Shown here in pieces: positions 36,286-45,022 of a stretch of 64,000 nucleotides of DNA. Origin of the DNA: Polaribacter marinus (GTDB taxonomy: Bacteria; Bacteroidota; Bacteroidia; Flavobacteriales; Flavobacteriaceae); NCBI RefSeq assembly GCF_022662535.1, contig NZ_JAKQYM010000009.1, forward strand, positions 1-64,000, given 5' to 3'. The notes beneath the pieces are model-generated. The model was not told the DNA's origin. It did no database searches and was given only the letters and a program-made list of their open reading frames with translations. Position 1 is the stretch's first letter. The number at the start of each line of letters is the position of its first letter. The translations under genes were made by a program, and so were the position numbers.

Positions 36286-36957
36286 CTAATACTTTAACTT
36301 AAAACGAATATAAGTAATTGGTTTTCCTTTTTCTAAATATTGTTTTTCGTAGAAAGTTTGTGTAGAAGTTACTTCTTCTGGAGCGCCTTCGTTATGATAA
36401 ACATTATGATTAGCGTGTAAAATTTCATGACCTTCCCCATGTAATAAACCTAAAGTATAACCGTGCATAAATTCGCTGTCAGTTTTTAAGTTCATAATAC
36501 CATCTTCTTTTAAAATATGATTATATTTTTTTAAGAATTGGGTATTTGTCATTCTATGTTTAGTACGCTGATATTTAATTTGTGGGTCTGGAAAAGTTAT
36601 CCAAATTTCATCAACTTCATTTTCTTCAAAAATAAAATCTACCAACTCAATTTGAGTTCTAACAAAAGCCACATTTTCTAAATTTTCTTCAATTGCAGTT
36701 TTTGCCCCTCTCCAAAAACGAGCACCTTTAATATCTATACCTATAAAGTTTTTATCCGGATTTTTTTGAGCCAAGGCAATAGTGTACTCTCCTTTACCAC
36801 AACCTAATTCTAAAACAATTGGATTTTTATTATCAAAAAAAGAATGCCACTTCCCTTTTAGAGAAAAATTATTTAAAACCTCTTCTCTTGTTGGTTGAAT
36901 GACATTTTTGAACGTTTCATTTTCTTTGAAACGTTTTAGTTTGTTTTTGCTTCCCAA
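36286..36957 (-). CDS. trmB: tRNA (guanine-N7-)-methyltransferase
   Basis: A 223-residue SAM-dependent enzyme that makes m7G46 in tRNA. Signatures: ELGCGKGEYTIALA for SAM binding near residue 50, IGIDIKGARFWRGAKTA, and ITFPDPQIKYQRTKHRMTN, the TrmB hallmark. It starts at TTG 36957 (reads GSKNKLKRFKENETF, a family-typical N-terminus). The gap to the upstream DUF6341 gene is 9 nt, so they are likely cotranscribed. Confidence 0.94.
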   Translation of the reverse strand: MGSKNKLKRFKENETFKNVIQPTREEVLNNFSLKGKWHSFFDNKNPIVLELGCGKGEYTIALAQKNPDKNFIGIDIKGARFWRGAKTAIEENLENVAFVRTQIELVDFIFEENEVDEIWITFPDPQIKYQRTKHRMTNTQFLKKYNHILKEDGIMNLKTDSEFMHGYTLGLLHGEGHEILHANHNVYHNEGAPEEVTSTQTFYEKQYLEKGKPITYIRFKLKY

Positions 36958-36966
36958 AGTGTAAAA

Positions 36967-37188
36967 TTATGCTCTGTCTTCAGTTCCTTCTTTTAAAAAC
37001 TTACGAGATTCTTTCATCCAATAAGCAAATAAAACTAAAAGTACTACTAAAAAACCCCAATTTATTGCATTAGATGTCCACCAACCTGCATCAGATAAGG
37101 CTACATTTAATCGTAACCACTTAAAAGGAACAAATAAAAAATCAGTAAATAAACTACCAATCCATCTAAAAATATTGCTTGCTATCAT
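36967..37188 (-). CDS. Small membrane protein, DUF6341-like
   Basis: A 73-residue protein with one or two hydrophobic segments (FTDFLFVPFKWL and NWGFLVVLLVLFAYWM) and a charged tail (KESRKFLKEGTEDRA). I associate this sequence with DUF6341, found in Flavobacteriaceae next to DUF6427 and upp, as here. Function is unknown. A -7 box TATTTTTG lies at 37210-37217 on the minus strand. It is divergent from the DUF6427-like gene with a 41-nt gap. Confidence 0.75.
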   Translation of the reverse strand: MIASNIFRWIGSLFTDFLFVPFKWLRLNVALSDAGWWTSNAINWGFLVVLLVLFAYWMKESRKFLKEGTEDRA

Positions 37189-37209
37189 AACTTAATTATC
37201 TTTACGTTG

Positions 37210-37217
37210 CAAAAATA
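37210..37217 (-). promoter_or_regulatory. -7 box of the DUF6341-trmB pair
   Basis: TATTTTTG on the minus strand, exact TAnnTTTG, 21 nt upstream of the ATG at 37188. Confidence 0.45.
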
Positions 37218-37229
37218 ACAAAAGAAACA

Positions 37230-38159
37230 ATGCTAGCCAATTTTTTAAACAAATCAAAACCCATCAATTTTATTGTTTTGTTGAGTTTATTTTTTTTAGG
37301 GTTTTGTCGTGTTTCTTTTTCAACCGTGTTAGCAGGTAGTTTTTCCTTGGATAAATTGCTAAATAGTTGCTTGTATTTAGGTATCCTTTTAAGTCTTTTT
37401 TTCTTTTACAATTTTATTGTTTCTAAAAATAATTTGACATACGATAATTCTTATGCTTTCTTTTTTTTTACCATTTTATTATCATGCATACTTCCCGAAA
37501 TACTTAGTAGTAATGTATTGATTTTAATACTATTACACTTTCTACTACTAAGAAAAATTTATAGTTTCCACTCTTCAAGAAAAATTATTCAAAAACTATT
37601 TGACAGTGGTTTTTGGCTTGGAGTAAGTTTTATAATAGACCCCTATTTCTTAATCTTTGGGGTGTTAATTTTTAGTGCTATTTTTTTATATCAAAAAATT
37701 ACTATTACAACACTTTTAACACCTGTTATCGGTTTTATTACCCCAGTAATACTTTATTTTTCTTATTGTTTTTGGTATGACAATACTGAAGATTTTATTG
37801 CTCTATTTACTTTTAAAATTGATTTTACAGAAGAATTCCTCATAAAAAGCAAGTACACCTGGTTACTTTTAATCATTTTCACACTAACTTTTATGTCTGT
37901 TCTAATAAAAACCCCAAAAGCTTTAAGTGTAAATAATATTTTTAAAAAAAGTTGGCTTTTACTTATTTTCCATCTCCTAATAACTACTGTGTTTTTTATT
38001 ATTTTAGGAAGCAATAATGAAGATAAAATTGCTTTTTTAATATTTCCTGTATCCGTTATTTTAGCAAATGGATTAGAATTAATAAAAAACAATCTTTTTA
38101 AAAACAGTGTAATTTATATGCTTTTATTAAGTTTTATACTTTGTACTTTTTTCTTATAA
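37230..38159 (+). CDS. Polytopic membrane protein, DUF6427-like
   Basis: A 309-residue protein made almost wholly of hydrophobic helices, about ten, starting with NKSKPINFIVLLSLFFLGF. It resembles DUF6427, a Flavobacteriaceae family of unknown function found beside upp. Phe, Leu and Ile content is extreme. Its last 6 nt overlap the 3' end of the convergent upp gene, and no terminator lies between them. Confidence 0.75.
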   Translation: MLANFLNKSKPINFIVLLSLFFLGFCRVSFSTVLAGSFSLDKLLNSCLYLGILLSLFFFYNFIVSKNNLTYDNSYAFFFFTILLSCILPEILSSNVLILILLHFLLLRKIYSFHSSRKIIQKLFDSGFWLGVSFIIDPYFLIFGVLIFSAIFLYQKITITTLLTPVIGFITPVILYFSYCFWYDNTEDFIALFTFKIDFTEEFLIKSKYTWLLLIIFTLTFMSVLIKTPKALSVNNIFKKSWLLLIFHLLITTVFFIILGSNNEDKIAFLIFPVSVILANGLELIKNNLFKNSVIYMLLLSFILCTFFL

Positions 38160-38807
38160 CTTAGTTCCAAAAGCTAAATCCCCAGCATCTCCTAAACCAG
38201 GAACGATATAACCCTTATCATTCAAATTATCATCAATAGCTGCTATCCATAAATGTGTATTCTCCGGAAACTTGTCTTTAATAAAGGAGATTCCTTCTGT
38301 AGAACCAATAACAGCAACAATATGAATTTCTTTAGGGGTGCCATACTTTTTTATAGCTTCATAAACCGCTACTAAAGATTGACCTGTGGCTAACATTGGG
38401 TCGGCTAATAACATTGTTTTACCTTCAATCGCAGGAGATGCAAAATATTCTACAACAATTTCAAATTCTTCATTATTATTAGGGTGATGACGGTACGCAG
38501 AAATAAATGCATTTTCGGCATCATCAAAATAATTTAACAAGCCTTGGTGCAATGGGAGTCCTGCTCTTAATATAGAGCATAAAACAACATCTTTTTTAGG
38601 TAGACTTATTGTTTTATTTCCCAAAGGAGTAGTAACTTCTACATCTGTAAAAGTTAAGTTTTTACTTAGTTCATATCCTAAAACCTCTCCTATTCTTTCA
38701 ATATTTCTTCGAAAACGTAAAGAATCTTTTTGGATTGAAACATCTCTAATTTCTGCTATAAATTTATTAAGAATTGAATTTTCTTCTGCAAGATAATGGA
38801 TTGTCAT
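38154..38807 (-). CDS. upp: Uracil phosphoribosyltransferase
   Basis: A 217-residue pyrimidine-salvage enzyme that makes UMP from uracil and PRPP. Signatures: CSILRAGLPLHQGLLNYF, MLLADPMLATGQSLVAVYEA (PRPP loop) and the C-terminal YIVPGLGDAGDLAFGT (uracil-binding). The start at 38807 (MTIHYLAEENS) is chosen; the longer frame crosses a -7 box (TACATTTG, 38826-38833). The short leader carries an 8-bp inverted repeat TTTTCTAA/TTAGAAAA (38808-38825). The 3' end overlaps DUF6427 by 6 nt. Confidence 0.94.
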   Translation of the reverse strand: MTIHYLAEENSILNKFIAEIRDVSIQKDSLRFRRNIERIGEVLGYELSKNLTFTDVEVTTPLGNKTISLPKKDVVLCSILRAGLPLHQGLLNYFDDAENAFISAYRHHPNNNEEFEIVVEYFASPAIEGKTMLLADPMLATGQSLVAVYEAIKKYGTPKEIHIVAVIGSTEGISFIKDKFPENTHLWIAAIDDNLNDKGYIVPGLGDAGDLAFGTKL

Positions 38808-38825
38808 TTTTCTAAAATTAGAAAA

Positions 38826-38833
38826 CAAATGTA
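38826..38833 (-). promoter_or_regulatory. -7 box of upp
   Basis: TACATTTG on the minus strand, exact TAnnTTTG, 18 nt upstream of the ATG at 38807. An inverted repeat lies between box and start codon and overlaps the likely transcription start. Confidence 0.5.
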
Positions 38834-38904
38834 AACTAATTGCATAAAAGATGTATCTTGTACACACAAAAAATCAATATTAATTAATAACAAAAATCAA
38901 AAAA

Positions 38905-39375
38905 ATGGGAATATTTTCATTCATTAAAAATGCAGGAGCAAAAGTCTTTGGTATAGGAAAAACAACCGAAGAAGAAAATGCTGAAAAATCAATGCAGTTA
39001 AGAAATGCCATCACAAATCTAGAATTAGAAGTTACAGATTTATCTATAGAGGTAAATGATGATGCTGTAAAAGTATGGGGAGAAGCTTCAGATTTAGCAA
39101 CAAAAGAAAAAGTTGTTTTAGTGGTTGGTAATACAAACGGTGTTGCTTCTGTAGAAGACAATATGTCTGTTGCAGAAGTTGAAGAAATTGAAGAGGCTGC
39201 AATGGCGCAATTTCACACAGTAGAAAGCGGAGATACATTAGGTAAAATTGCAAAAGAATATTATGGAAACGCAATGAAGTATCCTGTAATTTTTGAAGCA
39301 AACAAACCTATGTTATCACATCCAGATAAAATTTACCCTGGTCAGGTTTTAAGAATTCCACCTTTAGTGGACTAA
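38905..39375 (+). CDS. kbp: BON-LysM protein, Kbp (YgaU) homologue
   Basis: A 156-residue protein colinear with E. coli Kbp/YgaU, a cytoplasmic potassium-binding protein. The N-terminus MGIFSFIKNAGAKVFG matches, the BON domain covers about residues 30-90 (VTDLSIEVNDDAVKVWGEAS, VVLVVGNTNGVASVEDNMSV), and LysM covers about 104-154 (FHTVESGDTLGKIAKEYYGNAMKYPVIFEAN ... IYPGQVLRIP). No signal peptide is present, consistent with a cytosolic role despite the LysM domain. Confidence 0.9.
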   Translation: MGIFSFIKNAGAKVFGIGKTTEEENAEKSMQLRNAITNLELEVTDLSIEVNDDAVKVWGEASDLATKEKVVLVVGNTNGVASVEDNMSVAEVEEIEEAAMAQFHTVESGDTLGKIAKEYYGNAMKYPVIFEANKPMLSHPDKIYPGQVLRIPPLVD

Positions 39376-39398
39376 CCAAAAGTTAATCAACCAAAGTG

Positions 39399-39428
39399 AA
39401 AAGAGTTTCAAGTTTTTGAAACTCTTTT
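39399..39428 (+). terminator. Terminator after the Kbp gene
   Basis: Perfect 13-bp inverted repeat (arms 39399-39411 and 39416-39428, core AGAGTTTCAA), loop GTTT, followed by T residues on the + strand. Confidence 0.8.
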
Positions 39429-39490
39429 TTATGCGATAAATTTAAATTTTATCACCAACTTTGCACTCTAATTTTAGAGTCTATTTTCTA

Positions 39491-40387
39491 ATGAACCAAA
39501 GAACATTAGCATTAATTGCCGTTTCTATAGCTACGTTAATCTACGGAGTAACTTTTACCATTGCCAAAGATGTAATGCCTACTTATGTTAAGCCTTATGC
39601 TTTTATTTTATTAAGAGTTTCTGGAGCAACGTTGGTATTTTGGACTGTTGGTTTGTTTGTAAGATCTAAAAAAATAGATAAAGGAGATTATAAAAAAATA
39701 TTACTAGCTTCCTTTTTTGGTATTACTTTAAATATGCTTGCTTTTTTTAAAGGCTTAAGCTTAACAACACCAATAAGTGCCTCTGTAATGATGGTAACCT
39801 CGCCAATAATGGTACTTGTTTTTTCTAGCATTTTGATAAAAAAAGCAATTGGAAAACAAAGAATTTTAGGTGTATTTATAGGCTTAGTTGGTACTATTTT
39901 ATTAATTACTTATGGAAATTCTGCTGAAGGGAATAATACAAATAGTAATTGGGGAAATTTTTTAGTATTCATAAATGCAGCATCTTACGGTTTGTACCTG
40001 GTGTTGGCTAAAAATCTTATTTCCAAATACCATCCTGTTGTTTTTGTAAAATGGCTGTATTTATTTGGATTGTTTTTTGTAATTCCTTTTGGATATGGAG
40101 AATTAACCGAAATTGTTTGGCAAGAAATTCCTTCTAATATTTATTGGAATATTGGCTTTGTGGTTATTTTCACTTCTTGTATTACCTATCTTTTTAATTT
40201 ATATGGTTTATCAAAATTAAAACCTACAACTGTAAGCGTTTTTATTTATTTACAACCCGTAATTGCTACTATTTATGCATTAATTGTAGGTAGCGATTCT
40301 TTAAATCTTGTTAAAATTTGCGCTACTCTACTTATCTTCTTAGGTGTATATTTGGTTACTAAACAAGTAGAAAAATCTACGAAATAA
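39491..40387 (+). CDS. EamA/DMT family transporter
   Basis: A 298-residue inner-membrane transporter with ten hydrophobic helices in two EamA repeats (ALIAVSIATLIYGVTFTIAKDVMP and, in the second half, WGNFLVFINAASYGLYLVLAKNLI). It ends ICATLLIFLGVYLVTKQVEK. The substrate is unknown. The ATG at 39491 is used; the upstream extension in frame lies in the promoter region. Confidence 0.87.
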   Translation: MNQRTLALIAVSIATLIYGVTFTIAKDVMPTYVKPYAFILLRVSGATLVFWTVGLFVRSKKIDKGDYKKILLASFFGITLNMLAFFKGLSLTTPISASVMMVTSPIMVLVFSSILIKKAIGKQRILGVFIGLVGTILLITYGNSAEGNNTNSNWGNFLVFINAASYGLYLVLAKNLISKYHPVVFVKWLYLFGLFFVIPFGYGELTEIVWQEIPSNIYWNIGFVVIFTSCITYLFNLYGLSKLKPTTVSVFIYLQPVIATIYALIVGSDSLNLVKICATLLIFLGVYLVTKQVEKSTK

Positions 40388-40390
40388 AGC

Positions 40391-40398
40391 TATATTTG
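40391..40398 (+). promoter_or_regulatory. -7 box of the yicC-gmk operon
   Basis: TATATTTG, exact TAnnTTTG, 24 nt upstream of the yicC ATG at 40423 and just after the transporter stop. Confidence 0.5.
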
Positions 40399-40422
40399 CA
40401 ACTCATTTAAAATCACGATTGT

Positions 40423-41289
40423 ATGATTCAATCTATGACAGGTTATGGAAAATCTGTATTACAGTTACCAACAAAAAAAGTAACTATAGAAATAAAATCT
40501 TTAAACAGTAAAAACTTAGATTTAAACGTTAGAATTCCTTCTTATTACAAAGAAAAAGAATTAGACGTTCGTAAAAAACTAGCCTCTGCTCTAGTTAGAG
40601 GAAAAGTAGATTTCTCTATTTTTATAGAAATGACAGCAGATGAAACTTCTACAACCATAAATCATGGAGTTGTAAAAGAATATATGCTACAGCTAAGAAA
40701 CGTTGTGCAAACAGGTACTTCAGACGATGTTGAATTATTAAAGATGGCCGTAAGAATGCCAGATGCTTTAAAAACAGAACGTGAAGAATTAGATGAAAAT
40801 GAATGGAATCTTATCAATCAAAATATAGATATTGCTATTACAGAAATAGTACAATACAGAATTGATGAAGCAGCTTCTTTAGAAATAGATTTTAAAGAAA
40901 GAATTGCTAATATTAAGACCTATTTAGAAGAAGTAAAAGCTTTAGATAGCGAAAGAGTTGAAAACGTTAAAACACGCTTAAAAAAGGCAATTGACGACTT
41001 AAAAGTAGAAACAGACGAGAACCGTTTTGAGCAAGAATTGATTTATTATTTAGAAAAACTAGATATAAATGAAGAAAAAGTTCGTTTAGCAAATCACTTA
41101 GATTATTTTTTACAAACATTGGCATCCGAAGATTCTAATGGTAAAAAATTAGGGTTTATTGTTCAAGAAATGGGAAGAGAAATAAATACAACTGGATCTA
41201 AAGCAAATTTTGCACCTATGCAAAAAGCGGTTATCCAAATGAAAAATGAGTTAGAGCAAATTAAAGAACAGATTTTAAACGTATTGTAA
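40423..41289 (+). CDS. yicC: YicC/YloC family endoribonuclease
   Basis: A 288-residue protein of the YicC family, members of which act as endoribonucleases. The N-terminus MIQSMTGYGKS and IEIKSLNSKNLDLNVRIP are diagnostic; the C-terminal DUF1732 part reads FLQTLASEDSNGKKLGFIVQEMGREINTTGSKA. Its stop is directly followed by the gmk start with no gap. A conserved partnership with gmk is common in bacteria. Confidence 0.93.
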   Translation: MIQSMTGYGKSVLQLPTKKVTIEIKSLNSKNLDLNVRIPSYYKEKELDVRKKLASALVRGKVDFSIFIEMTADETSTTINHGVVKEYMLQLRNVVQTGTSDDVELLKMAVRMPDALKTEREELDENEWNLINQNIDIAITEIVQYRIDEAASLEIDFKERIANIKTYLEEVKALDSERVENVKTRLKKAIDDLKVETDENRFEQELIYYLEKLDINEEKVRLANHLDYFLQTLASEDSNGKKLGFIVQEMGREINTTGSKANFAPMQKAVIQMKNELEQIKEQILNVL

Positions 41290-41883
41290 ATGTCAGATTT
41301 TAAAGGAAAATTATTTGTTTTTTCAGCACCTTCAGGATCCGGAAAAACTACCATAGTTCGTCATTTACTTGAACAAGAAAGATTTAATTTAGCCTTTTCC
41401 ATATCTGCAACCTCTAGAGAACCAAGAGGTTTTGAAAAAGATGGAAAAGATTATTATTTTATATCACTAAAAGAATTTAAAAACAAAATTAAAAACGATG
41501 AGTTTTTAGAATGGGAAGAAGTTTATCGAGATAATTTTTATGGCACACTTAAGAGTGAAATAGAAAGAATATGGGCTTTAAAAAAACATGTTATTTTTGA
41601 TATTGATGTAGTTGGAGGCTTAAGAATTAAGAAAAAATACCCAAAAGAAACTTTATCTGTTTTTGTAAAACCACCAAGTGTAGATGAATTAAAAATTCGT
41701 TTAAAAAAACGCAAAACAGAAAGCGAAGAAAAAATAAATATGCGAATTGCTAAAGCTTCTGTAGAACTTGCAACAGCACCACAATTTGATAAAATCATAA
41801 AAAATTACGTCTTAGAAGATGCTTTAAAAGAAGCAGAAGATTTGGTAAGTGATTTTTTAGAACTAAATAAAAATAAAGAATAA
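41290..41883 (+). CDS. gmk: Guanylate kinase
   Basis: A 197-residue kinase that phosphorylates GMP to GDP. P-loop SAPSGSGKTTIV near residues 13-24, then ISATSREPRGFEKDGKDYYF for GMP binding, EWEEVYRDNFYGTLKSEI, and the lid RLKKRKTESEEKINMRI. Length is typical. It directly follows yicC and precedes nadD by 41 nt. Confidence 0.96.
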   Translation: MSDFKGKLFVFSAPSGSGKTTIVRHLLEQERFNLAFSISATSREPRGFEKDGKDYYFISLKEFKNKIKNDEFLEWEEVYRDNFYGTLKSEIERIWALKKHVIFDIDVVGGLRIKKKYPKETLSVFVKPPSVDELKIRLKKRKTESEEKINMRIAKASVELATAPQFDKIIKNYVLEDALKEAEDLVSDFLELNKNKE

Positions 41884-41924
41884 AGAAGTCAGAGTATCCT
41901 CTTTCTTCTATCATCTTAAAAAAA

Positions 41925-42506
41925 ATGAAAATCGGTTTATACTTTGGTACATTTAACCCAATTCATGTTGGCCATTTAATTATTGCCAATCATATGGTTG
42001 AGAATTCTGATTTAGAGGAAATTTGGATGGTGGTAACGCCACACAATCCATTTAAAAAGAAAAGTTCTCTATTAGAAAACAATCACAGGTTTGAGTTAGT
42101 TTATAGAGCAACAGAAAATTACTCAAAAATTAAACCCTCAAATATTGAATTTAAATTACCTCAACCCAACTATACAGTACATACATTAGCACATATTTCA
42201 GATCTACATCCAGAAAATGAATTCTGTTTAATTATGGGAGAAGACAACCTAAAAAGCTTTCATAAATGGAAAAACTATGAAGTTATTTTAGAAAATCATC
42301 ATATTTATGTGTATCCTAGGATTGCAGAAGGTAAGGTAGAGAGTCAATTTTCAAATCATTCAAAAATTCATAAAGTTGATGCACCAATAGTACAAATTTC
42401 ATCAACCATGATTCGTAACGGAATTAAAAACAAAAAGAACATACAACCCTTACTCTCTAAAGAAGTTTGGGAATATATAGATGAAATGAATTTTTACAAA
42501 AAATAG
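41925..42506 (+). CDS. nadD: Nicotinate-nucleotide adenylyltransferase
   Basis: A 193-residue enzyme of NAD synthesis. GLYFGTFNPIHVGHLIIANHM carries the GTFNPIHxGH nucleotidyl-transferase signature, and the C-terminal APIVQISSTMIRNGIKN carries the ISSTxIR motif. Same strand as gmk. Confidence 0.95.
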   Translation: MKIGLYFGTFNPIHVGHLIIANHMVENSDLEEIWMVVTPHNPFKKKSSLLENNHRFELVYRATENYSKIKPSNIEFKLPQPNYTVHTLAHISDLHPENEFCLIMGEDNLKSFHKWKNYEVILENHHIYVYPRIAEGKVESQFSNHSKIHKVDAPIVQISSTMIRNGIKNKKNIQPLLSKEVWEYIDEMNFYKK

Positions 42507-42525
42507 TTTCACTATTTTTACGTTA

Positions 42526-42533
42526 TATATTTG
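42526..42533 (+). promoter_or_regulatory. -7 box of the M23-GH3-queD operon
   Basis: TATATTTG, exact TAnnTTTG, 20 nt upstream of the TTG start at 42554. It supports use of that non-ATG start. Confidence 0.5.
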
Positions 42534-42553
42534 AAAAAAATCAAAAACTAGTT

Positions 42554-43420
42554 TTGGCTAAAAAAAATAAAAAAAAAGGAAAATTAAAACAAAAACTAAC
42601 AGATAAATATCGATTAGTTGTTTTAAACGAAAATACTTTTGAGGAACGTTTTTCTTTAAAATTATCTCGTTTAAACGTATTTGTTTTAGGCGGGTTTTTT
42701 TCAATTTTATTAATTGCAGCAACAACTGTTTTAATTGCTTTTACACCAATCAAAGAATATATTCCTGGCTATTCATCATCAAAATTAAAAGCAGACGCCG
42801 TTTCTGCAACCTTTAAAGCAGATTCCTTAAAAATTGAACTCGAATATTTTAAAAATTATCTCAATAGTTTAAGACCTATTTTAACTGGTGAAGTTAACAC
42901 AGAGAGTTTCGATTCTATACAAATAGAAGCAAGACATAGAGTTATTGATGAAAGCAAATTAAACGCAACAAAAGAAGATTCTTTATTTAGAGAAAAAATA
43001 GAAAGTGAAGATCGTTTCCCTATTTTAAACACCTCAAAAAGCAATTTAAAAATTGTCTTTTTTGCTCCTGTTTCTGGAACAATATCTCAAAATTTTGATA
43101 TCAAAACAAAACACTTTGCTGTGGATATTGTAGCTAAAGTGGGTACCCCAATAAAAGCAATTGCAGACGGAACCGTTCTTTTTTCTGGTTGGAGTACAGA
43201 AACAGGTTATGTTATTATTTTAAAACATAGCAACGATTATATTTCTGTATACAAACACAATGGAACCTTATTAAAACAACAAGGTGATTTTGTAAAATCT
43301 GGAGAGGTCATTGCAAGCGTTGGCTCTACAGGAGAGCTTACAACAGGGCCACATTTACATTTCGAACTTTGGAGTGGCGGTTATGCCATAAATCCAACAA
43401 ATTTTATAGATTTTAAATAA
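42554..43420 (+). CDS. M23 family metallopeptidase, membrane anchored
   Basis: A 288-residue inner-membrane protein with a basic N-terminus (AKKNKKKGKLKQKL), one transmembrane segment near residues 47-68 (VFVLGGFFSILLIAATTVL), a linker, and a C-terminal LytM domain: HFAVDIVAKVGTP (H-x3-D), YKHNG, and GPHLHFELWSGG (HxH). All expected zinc ligands are present, unlike the M23 protein at 26156. The start is TTG at 42554; the next ATG would delete the membrane segment. It overlaps the GH3 gene by one base (TAATG). Confidence 0.88.
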   Translation: MAKKNKKKGKLKQKLTDKYRLVVLNENTFEERFSLKLSRLNVFVLGGFFSILLIAATTVLIAFTPIKEYIPGYSSSKLKADAVSATFKADSLKIELEYFKNYLNSLRPILTGEVNTESFDSIQIEARHRVIDESKLNATKEDSLFREKIESEDRFPILNTSKSNLKIVFFAPVSGTISQNFDIKTKHFAVDIVAKVGTPIKAIADGTVLFSGWSTETGYVIILKHSNDYISVYKHNGTLLKQQGDFVKSGEVIASVGSTGELTTGPHLHFELWSGGYAINPTNFIDFK

Positions 43421-44919
43421 TGAGCGTAAAATCTGTTTTTGCAATTCCTTTTGCTAAAATTGCAACAAAAAGAGTTTTAAAATGGGCTAAAAAACCCCAT
43501 AAAACTCAGGATAAAGTTTTTAAAAAATTAATTTCAAGCGCAAAGAATACTGCCTTTGGAAAAGATCATGATTTTAAAAACATTACTAATTATGATGATT
43601 TTAAAAAACGCGTAAAAGTTACAGATTACGAAGGCTTAAGATCTTATGTAGATAGAATTGTAGCAGGAGAATCTGATGTTCTTTGGAAAGGAAAACCTCT
43701 TTATTTTGCAAAAACATCTGGCACAACTTCTGGTGCTAAATACATCCCCATTACTAAAGAGTCGATGCCAACGCATATCAAAGCCGCCAGAAATGCTTTG
43801 TTATTCTATATTGTTGATAAAAAAGATGCTAGCTTTGTAAATGGAAAAATGATTTTTCTTCAAGGAAGCCCTATTTTAGAAGATAAAAACGGTGTAAAAC
43901 TTGGAAGATTAAGTGGAATTGTAGCGCATTATGTGCCTCAGTATTTATTAAAAAACAGGTTGCCAAGTTGGGAAACCAATTGTATTGAAGATTGGGACAC
44001 CAAAGTAAATGCCATTGTAGAAGAAACCATTAACGAAGATATGTCTGTTATTAGCGGAATTCCTTCTTGGGTACAAATGTATTTCGAAAAATTAATTGAA
44101 AAAACAGGAAAATCTGTTTCCCAATTATTTCCAAATTTTAATTTCTTTATTTATGGAGGTGTTAACTTTGAGCCTTATAAAAATAAATTTGAAAGTTTAA
44201 TTGGCAAAAAAATCGATTATATTGAATTATATCCTGCATCAGAAGGATTTATTGCTTATCAAGATTCTCAAACAGAAAAAGGAATGTTACTCCAGTTAGA
44301 CTCTGGAATTTTTTATGAGTTTATTCCTGCTACTGAATTTTTTAACGAAAATCCAAATAGAATTTCTTTAAAAGATGTTCAAATAGGAATCAATTACGTT
44401 ATCATTTTAAATACAAATGCAGGACTTTGGGGATATAATATTGGAGATACTATAGAATTTACATCAACAAAACCTTATAGAATTAAAGTTACAGGTAGAA
44501 TAAAACACTTTATTTCTGCTTTTGGAGAACATGTAATAGGAAAAGAAGTAGAAAAAGCTTTAAATGATGCTATTTTAGGAACAAACATTAATGTAAGTGA
44601 ATTTACGGTAGCACCACAAGTAAACCCAGAAAGTGGTTTGCCTTATCATGAATGGTTTATAGAGTTTGAAAACGAACCCAAAGATTTATCAATTTTAGCC
44701 ACAAAAATTGATGCTTCTATGCAGTCACAAAATGTTTACTATTTAGATTTAATTGAAGGAAAAGTTTTACGCCCTTTAATTATTAGAAAAGTTAAAAAAG
44801 GTGGTTTTCATGAATATATGAAATCTATTGGTAAATTTGGCGGACAGAATAAGATTCCGCAATTATCAGATAATAGAAAAATTGCAGATGTTTTAGAAAA
44901 TTTTTTAATAAAAGAATAA
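43420..44919 (+). CDS. GH3-family acyl-adenylating protein
   Basis: A 499-residue protein of the GH3 auxin-responsive family, whose plant members join amino acids to acyl acids through an adenylate. Bacterial roles are unknown. Recognisable parts: FAKTSGTTSGAKYIPIT near residues 99-115 for ATP binding, FFIYGGVNFEPYK, ELYPASEGFIAYQ, GLWGYNIGDTIEF, and FGEHVIGKEVEKAL. It is translationally coupled to the upstream M23 gene. Confidence 0.9.
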   Translation: MSVKSVFAIPFAKIATKRVLKWAKKPHKTQDKVFKKLISSAKNTAFGKDHDFKNITNYDDFKKRVKVTDYEGLRSYVDRIVAGESDVLWKGKPLYFAKTSGTTSGAKYIPITKESMPTHIKAARNALLFYIVDKKDASFVNGKMIFLQGSPILEDKNGVKLGRLSGIVAHYVPQYLLKNRLPSWETNCIEDWDTKVNAIVEETINEDMSVISGIPSWVQMYFEKLIEKTGKSVSQLFPNFNFFIYGGVNFEPYKNKFESLIGKKIDYIELYPASEGFIAYQDSQTEKGMLLQLDSGIFYEFIPATEFFNENPNRISLKDVQIGINYVIILNTNAGLWGYNIGDTIEFTSTKPYRIKVTGRIKHFISAFGEHVIGKEVEKALNDAILGTNINVSEFTVAPQVNPESGLPYHEWFIEFENEPKDLSILATKIDASMQSQNVYYLDLIEGKVLRPLIIRKVKKGGFHEYMKSIGKFGGQNKIPQLSDNRKIADVLENFLIKE

Positions 44920-44935
44920 AATTAAATTAGATAAA

Positions 44936-45022
44936 ATGGGAGGAGACTTTTTATTTTTAGGATTAGCAATAGCATTAGTAATTGTATACTTTTACAACAA
45001 ATATAGAAACAAGCGTCGTTAA
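44936..45022 (+). CDS. 28-residue single-helix membrane protein
   Basis: A short open frame, MGGDFLFLGLAIALVIV then YFYNKYRNKRR, that forms one hydrophobic helix followed by a strongly basic tail, the layout of a small inner-membrane protein with tail inside. It starts 16 nt after the GH3 stop, has an A-rich leader, and its stop overlaps the queD ATG (TAATG). The coupling and composition argue that it is translated. It has no recognised function. Confidence 0.6.
   Translation: MGGDFLFLGLAIALVIVYFYNKYRNKRR

Noticed and set aside
39044..39301. 85-aa Leu/Gln-rich minus-strand frame
   Set aside because: It is a shadow of the BON-LysM gene; its low-complexity sequence arises from reading that gene's complement.
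38905..39375. Secreted peptidoglycan-binding LysM protein
   Set aside because: No signal peptide is present, and end-to-end similarity to cytoplasmic E. coli Kbp is a better fit.
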